A stretch of 9,669 nt of DNA from positions 1 to 9,669 of the forward strand of contig JAISPK010000033.1 in assembly GCA_031274985.1 (NCBI GenBank), given 5' to 3'. Source of the DNA: Coriobacteriales bacterium (lineage in GTDB: Bacteria > Actinomycetota > Coriobacteriia > Coriobacteriales > UBA8131). The position numbers were made by a program, and so were the translations under genes. A model generated the notes under the pieces. It was given only the letters and a program-made list of their open reading frames with translations. It ran no database searches and was not told the DNA's origin. Shown here one piece after another: positions 5,133 to 9,669 of this stretch. Position 1 is the first letter of the stretch. Each line of letters begins with the position of its first letter.

Positions 5133-7679
5133 ATGGATCTATCAAGAAGAACGTTTGTTAAGGCTACCGCGGTGTCGCTCGCCTTTGGTACCGCAGCGGT
5201 TGCCGCCGGCTGTACCCCCGAGGGAGGCGGCCTCTTTGGCGGCGGCAACGGAACCACGTATAAGGCGGTCTGCCGTTATTGTGGTACCGGATGCGGTATT
5301 CTCTGCGAGGTGGAAGACGGCCGGCTCGTTTCGGTAACCGGCGACCCCGACAACGAGTCGAGCAGAGGACTCAACTGCATCAAGGGTATTCACCTGGCAA
5401 AACTGCTGTATGGCGCTGACCGGCTCACGACGCCGCTCATCCGCGACAATCCACAAACCAAGGGCACCAATGACGGCCTGCGTGAGGCAACCTGGGAAGA
5501 GGCTCTCGATTTGGTAGCCGGCAAGCTCAAGACTGCCTGGAAGGCAGACAAGAAGCGCATCGCTTTCTGGGGCTCCGGACAGCAGCCCATCACCGAGGGT
5601 TATGTGCTTTCCAAGTTCTGGAAGGCCGGGTTGCTCTGCAACAACATCGACCCCAACGCGCGTCTGTGTATGGCAAGCGCCGTTGTTGCCTTTATGAACG
5701 TCTTTCAGACCGACGAGCCCCCGGGATCCTACAAAGATCTTGACCAGGCCGACGTCTTTATTACCTGGGGTGCCAATATGGCCGAGGCTCACCCGGTGCT
5801 CTACTCACGCCTCTCGTCGCGCAAACTGTCGGGCGCCGATGTAAAGCACTACGACCTCACCACGCTCATCACCAGCACTTCAAAAGATGCGGACAAAGTC
5901 ATGGTGTTCAGGCCCGGTAGCGACCTTGCTATCGCCAACGCAATAAGCAACTACCTTATTGTCAACAATAAATGTGACACCGCCTTTATTGCCGATCACA
6001 TACAGTTCAAAACAGGCGCCGAGAACCTGGGCAATGCCTATGAGGACGGCTACGACGCCTCTGATGTGGGTAAGACGGTCAACGATGTTGCCCCGGCCAC
6101 CTTTGAGGAGTTCGCTGCTCGCATGAGCGAGTACACCTTGGAGTATGCTGCGCAGTTATCCGGCGTTTCTGCTGCTGATATCCAGGAGATCGCCGAGCAT
6201 TTTGCTAACCCCAACACCAAGGTCATGTCGCTTTGGACCATGGGTGTTAACCAGCACAATCGCGGTACCTGGATGAACCACAATATCTACAACATGCACC
6301 TGCTCTCGGGCAAGATCTGCAAGCCCGGCTGTGGACCCTTCTCGCTTACCGGCCAGCCCACCGCCTGCGGTACGGCCCGCGAGGTGGGACTCTTTGCCCA
6401 TCGTCTCCCCGCCGACCTTTTGGTTGCTACGCCGCAGCATCGTCGCTACACCGAGGCAATCTGGGATCTGCCCGGCGGATACCTGGATGCAATCGAGGCT
6501 CCGGGCTTCCACACCATCAAGATCTTCCGCGAAATGTCCAAGGGCAACATGGACTTTTTGTGGACCTCTACCAACAACTGGGCGGCCACGCTGCCTAACC
6601 TGACCCGCTTCCTGGGCATTGATCCCAAATATGACGGCGTCTTTAAGACCTTTATTGTGGTTAACGAGGTGTATCCCACCAAGTCTACCCAGTATGCCGA
6701 CGTGGTATTTCCTGTGGCTATGTGGGTGGAGCGCGAGGGTCAGTATGGTAACGCCGAGCGCCGCACCACCATCTTTGAGAAGGCCGTTGATCCTCCGGGC
6801 GAGGCCAAATGGGACGTGTGGACCTATCTCCAGGTTGCGCGCCGCGTGCTTGAGGGCGAGACCATCGGCGGCGCAGACGCCTTTGACCAGCTCTTTGGCT
6901 TTATCTGGAACCGCGAGACGGACGACTTTGACGGCGAGCACCGCGAAATCAATCGTCGCCTGTTTGAGGAGTATCGTATCTTCTCCAACCCGCAGCTCAA
7001 GCAAGCCGCCCAGGATATCAACATGGATGTCACCGGCGAATTTGAGGCTAAGCTCAAGATGGAGAACAAGCAGTTGGCTCCCTACGATGAGTATCTTGAT
7101 AAAAACGGCCTGACCTGGCCGGTGCGCGAGGTTGACGGCAAGTGGCTGCAGACGTCCTGGCGTTTTGCCAACGGTTCGCAGGCAGACGGCTTTGACGAGG
7201 TGGGCATCGCCCAGTACGGAGAGGCCGGCCTTGCGGGCAACGTCAGCTTCTACAAGTCGGCCAAGGGTAAGCCTTCGGCGGTCTTTCGTCCTTATGAGCC
7301 CCCGGCCTTTGAGCCCAATGAGGAGTATCCGTTCTGGTTCTGCACGGGTCGCCTGCTTGAGCACTGGCACTCCGGCTCAATGACCCAGCGTATTCCTGAG
7401 CTCCAGCGCGCGCTGCCCGAGATGCTCCTCGACATGAACGAAGAGGATTGCAAGCGCCTGGGCATCAAGGACGGCGATTTGGTGCGCGTGACCTCTCCGT
7501 ATGGCTCCGTGGAGATCAAGGCTTCAACGGCCAAGCGCACGGCACCACCTGAGGGCCTGTGCTTTGCTGCCTTCCATCAGGAGTCTGTGCTCATCAACCT
7601 TGCGGTACAAGACATCTATTGCCCGCTCTCCAAAGAGCCGGACTACAAAAAGACCATTGTTCGCATAGAGAAGGTCTAA
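5133..7679 (+). CDS. napA: Nitrate reductase catalytic subunit NapA (Mo-bis-MGD, [4Fe-4S]), Tat lipoprotein type
   Basis: Reduces nitrate to nitrite outside the cytoplasm; 848 residues, slightly longer than usual NapA. The Tat signal S-R-R-T-F-V-K (4-10) is followed by a hydrophobic segment and a lipobox-like A-A-G-C at 24-27, then a Gly-rich tether (31-40), so a lipid-anchored enzyme is predicted. The [4Fe-4S] ligands are C47, C50, C54 and C82, with the conserved K84 two residues on. The molybdenum ligand is C179 in NIDPNARLCMASAV. NapA-specific blocks include QHNRGTW, then GCGPFSLTGQPTACGTAREVG near 399-419, MWVEREGQYGNAERRT, and a C-terminal GRLLEHWHSGSMT. These separate it from formate dehydrogenase, and no selenocysteine is involved. 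ATG at 5133 has AGGAG 7 bases upstream. It leads napA-D-H-G and has an FNR-type box in its promoter. Confidence 0.96.
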   Translation: MDLSRRTFVKATAVSLAFGTAAVAAGCTPEGGGLFGGGNGTTYKAVCRYCGTGCGILCEVEDGRLVSVTGDPDNESSRGLNCIKGIHLAKLLYGADRLTTPLIRDNPQTKGTNDGLREATWEEALDLVAGKLKTAWKADKKRIAFWGSGQQPITEGYVLSKFWKAGLLCNNIDPNARLCMASAVVAFMNVFQTDEPPGSYKDLDQADVFITWGANMAEAHPVLYSRLSSRKLSGADVKHYDLTTLITSTSKDADKVMVFRPGSDLAIANAISNYLIVNNKCDTAFIADHIQFKTGAENLGNAYEDGYDASDVGKTVNDVAPATFEEFAARMSEYTLEYAAQLSGVSAADIQEIAEHFANPNTKVMSLWTMGVNQHNRGTWMNHNIYNMHLLSGKICKPGCGPFSLTGQPTACGTAREVGLFAHRLPADLLVATPQHRRYTEAIWDLPGGYLDAIEAPGFHTIKIFREMSKGNMDFLWTSTNNWAATLPNLTRFLGIDPKYDGVFKTFIVVNEVYPTKSTQYADVVFPVAMWVEREGQYGNAERRTTIFEKAVDPPGEAKWDVWTYLQVARRVLEGETIGGADAFDQLFGFIWNRETDDFDGEHREINRRLFEEYRIFSNPQLKQAAQDINMDVTGEFEAKLKMENKQLAPYDEYLDKNGLTWPVREVDGKWLQTSWRFANGSQADGFDEVGIAQYGEAGLAGNVSFYKSAKGKPSAVFRPYEPPAFEPNEEYPFWFCTGRLLEHWHSGSMTQRIPELQRALPEMLLDMNEEDCKRLGIKDGDLVRVTSPYGSVEIKASTAKRTAPPEGLCFAAFHQESVLINLAVQDIYCPLSKEPDYKKTIVRIEKV

Positions 7680-7682
7680 GGT

Positions 7683-7997
7683 ATGAACACAGGTATTATT
7701 GAAAGCGTTAGAGAGGCAACTACCGATACTCCAAACAGTGCAGGTGACGCGCCCGTGGTGATATCGAGCTACCTCGCTCTTTTGCGCAAAGGTTGCGAAG
7801 AAGAGGTTGTGGCTTCAATGGCAGCGCTTGAAGGAGTTGAGGTTCACGGTTCAGAGCATGGACAGTACGTAGTGACTATTGAAGCAGACAGCGTTGACGA
7901 AACCTTCGAGAGAGCTACTAAAATCACGCGGCTGGAGGGGGTCACCACCTTCAGCCTCGTGCATTGCAACTTTGAGGATGAAGATCTGGGCGCCTGA
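7683..7997 (+). CDS. napD: NapA Tat-signal-binding chaperone NapD
   Basis: Small cytoplasmic chaperone of 104 residues. NapD proteins bind the twin-arginine signal of NapA and hold back export until the cofactors are inserted. The core VVISSYLALLRKGCEEEV (from about 25), ALEGVEVHG, GQYVVTIEAD and LEGVTTFSLVHCNFEDED matches the ferredoxin-like NapD fold: an N-terminal strand, a helix, the G-x-x-V strand, and a final EGV-x-x-x-SLV strand. The first 24 residues are an extension lacking similarity to the E. coli protein, which is about 87 residues long. It starts three bases after the napA stop, with AAGG inside the napA 3' end as ribosome site, so the two are translationally linked. Confidence 0.88.
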   Translation: MNTGIIESVREATTDTPNSAGDAPVVISSYLALLRKGCEEEVVASMAALEGVEVHGSEHGQYVVTIEADSVDETFERATKITRLEGVTTFSLVHCNFEDEDLGA

Positions 7998-8022
7998 GCT
8001 GTTGCAGGTATCGGTTACAAGA

Positions 8023-8045
8023 AAGCTGTTGTGAAGCTGTTGTGA
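8023..8045 (+). repeat. 11-bp tandem duplication spanning the napH start
   Basis: AGCTGTTGTGA occurs at 8024-8034 and again immediately at 8035-8045, with one further matching base on the left. A partial copy, AGCTGTTG, lies at 7997-8004 over the napD stop. The second unit contains the napH GTG start; the GTG in the first unit is out of frame and meets a stop after four codons. The unit is not a multiple of three, so copy-number change would move the upstream GTG relative to napH. Confidence 0.6.
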
Positions 8046-8926
8046 GAGTTAGTAAGCTGCAAGTAGTTCGTCACCTGGTGCAGAGCGCTGTGTTGCTCCT
8101 GTTCTTAGTGATAGGACTCATAGGCTTTTTAAGTACCCTGGTATTGGGAGAGGGCATCTTCTTTGGAAGCTTGTCCTCTTCCACTGCTCTTGGCGTGATT
8201 GTGCTCACCGATCCGTATGCTTTCCTTGGGGCGATTGCTGCGTCAAAGGCGCTGCCAGCCTTAGCGCTGTTTGTGGGGGCCCTTACCATCGTGGTGGTCT
8301 ACGCGCTTATCAGGGGGCGTGTGTTTTGTGGATGGGTCTGCCCTCTGGGCCTCTTTGTTGAGCTTGCCAACTGGATCGGAGACAAAACCGGCCTGCGCAA
8401 GCGTACTGCTCTGGCACGCCCGTTGCCCCGCTATAGCAAGATCATCTCAGCGGTTGCGATTCTGCTGCTTTCTGCCGTGATCGGTATACCGGTTTTTGAG
8501 CTGGTGAGTCCGGTTGCGGCGCTGCCCCGCCTCTTTGTTTTGGGCGTAGCCCTGGGCATTTGGGTCTTTTTGGCGATTGTTCTTTTAGAGCTGTTCTTTC
8601 CCGGGCGGCTGTGGTGCAACGGTCTCTGTCCCGTAGGCGGACTCTATGAGGCTGTCGGTTCTGTTGGTTTTGTTGGCATCCGCAATCATCGGGGCTGCAC
8701 TCGTTGCAATAGGTGCAAAGAGGTGTGTCTGGCCGATGACCGCATACTCGACGAGGTGATTGCGGGAACCAAGACCGCCGTTTCGGCGGGAGATTGCCTG
8801 ATATGCGGTAAATGTGTTGATGTTTGTCCGGCAGGCACGCTCAAATGGCGTTTTGGGCCGGCTTTTGTGCAACCGGCTGAGAAAAGCCTCCCTGCCCGGT
8901 CCCGCAAACCTCAAGGGGGTCGTTAA
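8042..8926 (+). CDS. napH: Quinol-side membrane iron-sulfur protein NapH
   Basis: Membrane protein of 294 residues that takes electrons from menaquinol and passes them towards NapG and NapA. Four hydrophobic segments are seen at about 12-33, 71-90, 132-152 and 163-186. Both CX3CP motifs that mark NapH are present: C96-G-W-V-C100-P and C192-N-G-L-C196-P. The C-terminal domain carries two [4Fe-4S] motifs: C219, C222, C225, C229 and C252, C255, C258, C262, the second followed by Pro. The ALALFVGALTIVVVYAL and VFCGWVCPL blocks resemble E. coli NapH. The GTG at 8042 is the only plausible start: the frame is open back to 7979 but has no other start codon. The ribosome site is weak, and a tandem duplication covers this point. 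It ends two bases before napG. Confidence 0.92.
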   Translation: MRVSKLQVVRHLVQSAVLLLFLVIGLIGFLSTLVLGEGIFFGSLSSSTALGVIVLTDPYAFLGAIAASKALPALALFVGALTIVVVYALIRGRVFCGWVCPLGLFVELANWIGDKTGLRKRTALARPLPRYSKIISAVAILLLSAVIGIPVFELVSPVAALPRLFVLGVALGIWVFLAIVLLELFFPGRLWCNGLCPVGGLYEAVGSVGFVGIRNHRGCTRCNRCKEVCLADDRILDEVIAGTKTAVSAGDCLICGKCVDVCPAGTLKWRFGPAFVQPAEKSLPARSRKPQGGR

Positions 8927-8928
8927 CG

Positions 8929-9537
8929 ATGGCGAGCCTCTCTACCTTTGTTAAGCTGGCCGCAGGACTCCTGGCAGGCTTTGAGGTGTTCAAGCGAATC
9001 GGCGGAAACGACTTTTTGTTGCGTCCTCCGGGGGCGGGAACCGAGAAAGAGTATCTCTCAAAGTGTATCCGCTGCGGCAAGTGCGTGGCTGCCTGCACCT
9101 ATCGTATCCTCCATGCGGCACCTGCCGGCTCCGGGGTTAATGCCGGTACGCCTTACTTTGTTGCCCGTGATGCCGCCTGCAAACTGTGCGAGGATTTTCC
9201 CTGTATTGCTGCCTGCCCAACCGGCGCGCTCGGCGGTATTGAGAATCGCCGTGAGGTTCGTATTGGCACCGCGGTAATCAATCGCGATTACTGCATTGCG
9301 CTCAACGGGATTCGCTGCGAGGTGTGCTTTCGCTCGTGCCCGCTTAACGGCGATGCCATTAGCATTAAGCACAGTCCCCGACCCGGAGACAACATCCACA
9401 CCATCTTTGAGCCGGTGGTTAACGCAGACAACTGCGTTGGTTGCGGCATCTGCGAAGAACGCTGCGTAATCTCTGACCCGGTGTTGGCCATACGGGTGAC
9501 CCCTCACCTTGGAATCCACGCTTTTCCTGAACAGTGA
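8929..9537 (+). CDS. napG: Iron-sulfur protein NapG, apparently lacking a Tat twin-arginine motif
   Basis: Electron-transfer protein of 202 residues, with four [4Fe-4S] motifs: C46, C49, C52, C56; C84, C87, C92, C96; C122, C130, C133, C137; C169, C172, C175, C179. The NapG hallmarks RPPGA (32-36), AGTPYFVARD (72-81) and the third motif with a widened first gap are clear. The protein is a little shorter than E. coli NapG (about 231). NapG is normally exported by Tat, but here the N-terminus reads MASLSTFVKLAAG, with S-L-S-T-F-V-K where NapA has S-R-R-T-F-V-K. No in-frame start exists upstream before the stop at 8878-8880, so the missing arginines are not a start-site error. The ribosome site AGGGGG (8914-8919) is strong. 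It is the last gene of napADHG and follows napH by two bases. Confidence 0.93.
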   Translation: MASLSTFVKLAAGLLAGFEVFKRIGGNDFLLRPPGAGTEKEYLSKCIRCGKCVAACTYRILHAAPAGSGVNAGTPYFVARDAACKLCEDFPCIAACPTGALGGIENRREVRIGTAVINRDYCIALNGIRCEVCFRSCPLNGDAISIKHSPRPGDNIHTIFEPVVNADNCVGCGICEERCVISDPVLAIRVTPHLGIHAFPEQ

Positions 9538-9669
9538 GCCCGGCACCACTCGTTTTTGCTTTTCGGGATTCGTTTTTGCCGGTTCTTACCCTTTTCTATT
9601 TTACAAGTTTTTACTTTTTTAAAGAATAGACAAGAGATTCCTGTACACTATCTAGTAAATACTTGTTTT
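9538..9669. other. T-rich region downstream of napG, with a weak terminator candidate
   Basis: No ORF is supported. CCGGCA (9540-9545) and TGCCGG (9577-9582) could pair across a 31-base loop and are followed by a T-rich run, giving a weak plus-strand terminator candidate. TCGTTTTTGC is repeated exactly at 9550-9559 and 9570-9579, 20 bp apart. Further right, TAGACA (9627-9632) and TATCTA (9649-9654), 16 bases apart, could be a poor promoter for a gene beyond the window. napB and napC do not follow immediately. Confidence 0.35.

Noticed and set aside
5142..5792. Minus-strand 216-codon ORF opposite the napA N-terminus
   Set aside because: Antisense shadow of the napA signal and cluster region; no ribosome site or domain.
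6156..7370. Minus-strand 404-codon ORF inside napA
   Set aside because: napA is unmistakable on the other strand; long antisense ORFs are common in GC-rich coding DNA, and this one has no family features.
5133..7679. Formate dehydrogenase alpha subunit as an alternative identity
   Set aside because: The molybdenum-ligand block NARLCMASAV, the GPFSLTGQP region and the C-terminal LEHWHSGSMT block are NapA-type, and the NapD, NapH and NapG neighbours agree.

Overview
This window looks like the nitrate-respiration locus of an anaerobic Gram-positive-type bacterium. I lean towards the Coriobacteriia (Eggerthellaceae-like), by inference only. The main reason is that the catalytic subunit NapA carries a twin-arginine signal that ends in a lipobox cysteine and a glycine-rich tether. 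That layout is familiar from the many exported molybdenum oxidoreductases of Eggerthellaceae and makes little sense for a soluble Gram-negative periplasmic NapA. There is no napB or napC in the window.

Layout, left to right. (1) 27-1433, minus strand: a secreted protein of unknown function with four mature-region cysteines in CxxC pairs, visibly AT-richer than the nap genes. (2) 1434-2000: a 567-bp non-coding, structure-rich stretch. It holds a 17-bp direct repeat, an FNR-type box, a perfect 18-bp palindrome inside a possible 31-codon ORF or interspersed repeat, and several hairpins, one resembling REP/dRS3-type elements. (3) 2001-3988, minus strand: a NimA-like flavoprotein gene followed by narK, a nitrate/nitrite porter. 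(4) 3989-4219: a divergent control region with two adjacent TTGA-N6-TCAA boxes. (5) 4220-4930, plus strand: a CRP/FNR-superfamily regulator. (6) 5133-9537, plus strand: napA-napD-napH-napG. (7) 9538-9669: T-rich non-coding DNA.

How the parts fit. NarK should bring nitrate in and/or nitrite out. NapD should bind the NapA signal peptide while the molybdenum cofactor and the [4Fe-4S] cluster are inserted. NapA should reduce nitrate to nitrite outside the membrane. NapH, a membrane protein with two CX3CP motifs and two [4Fe-4S] motifs, and NapG, with four [4Fe-4S] motifs, should carry electrons from menaquinol to NapA. The regulator has the E-x-x-S-R recognition helix that reads TTGA half-sites. 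Matching TTGA-N6-TCAA boxes lie before napA, in the narK/regulator divergent region, and before the unknown secreted protein. This ties all the genes into one predicted regulon. The regulator lacks the cysteines for an FNR-type iron-sulfur cluster, so it more likely senses a nitrogen oxide or another ligand (inference).

Most unusual points: the lipoprotein-style NapA; a NapG whose Tat-like N-terminus reads S-L-S-T-F-V-K where NapA has S-R-R-T-F-V-K, so the twin arginines are gone; a nap system with no cytochrome subunit in view; a Nim-family flavoprotein coupled to narK; and an unknown secreted protein that appears to belong to the same regulon.
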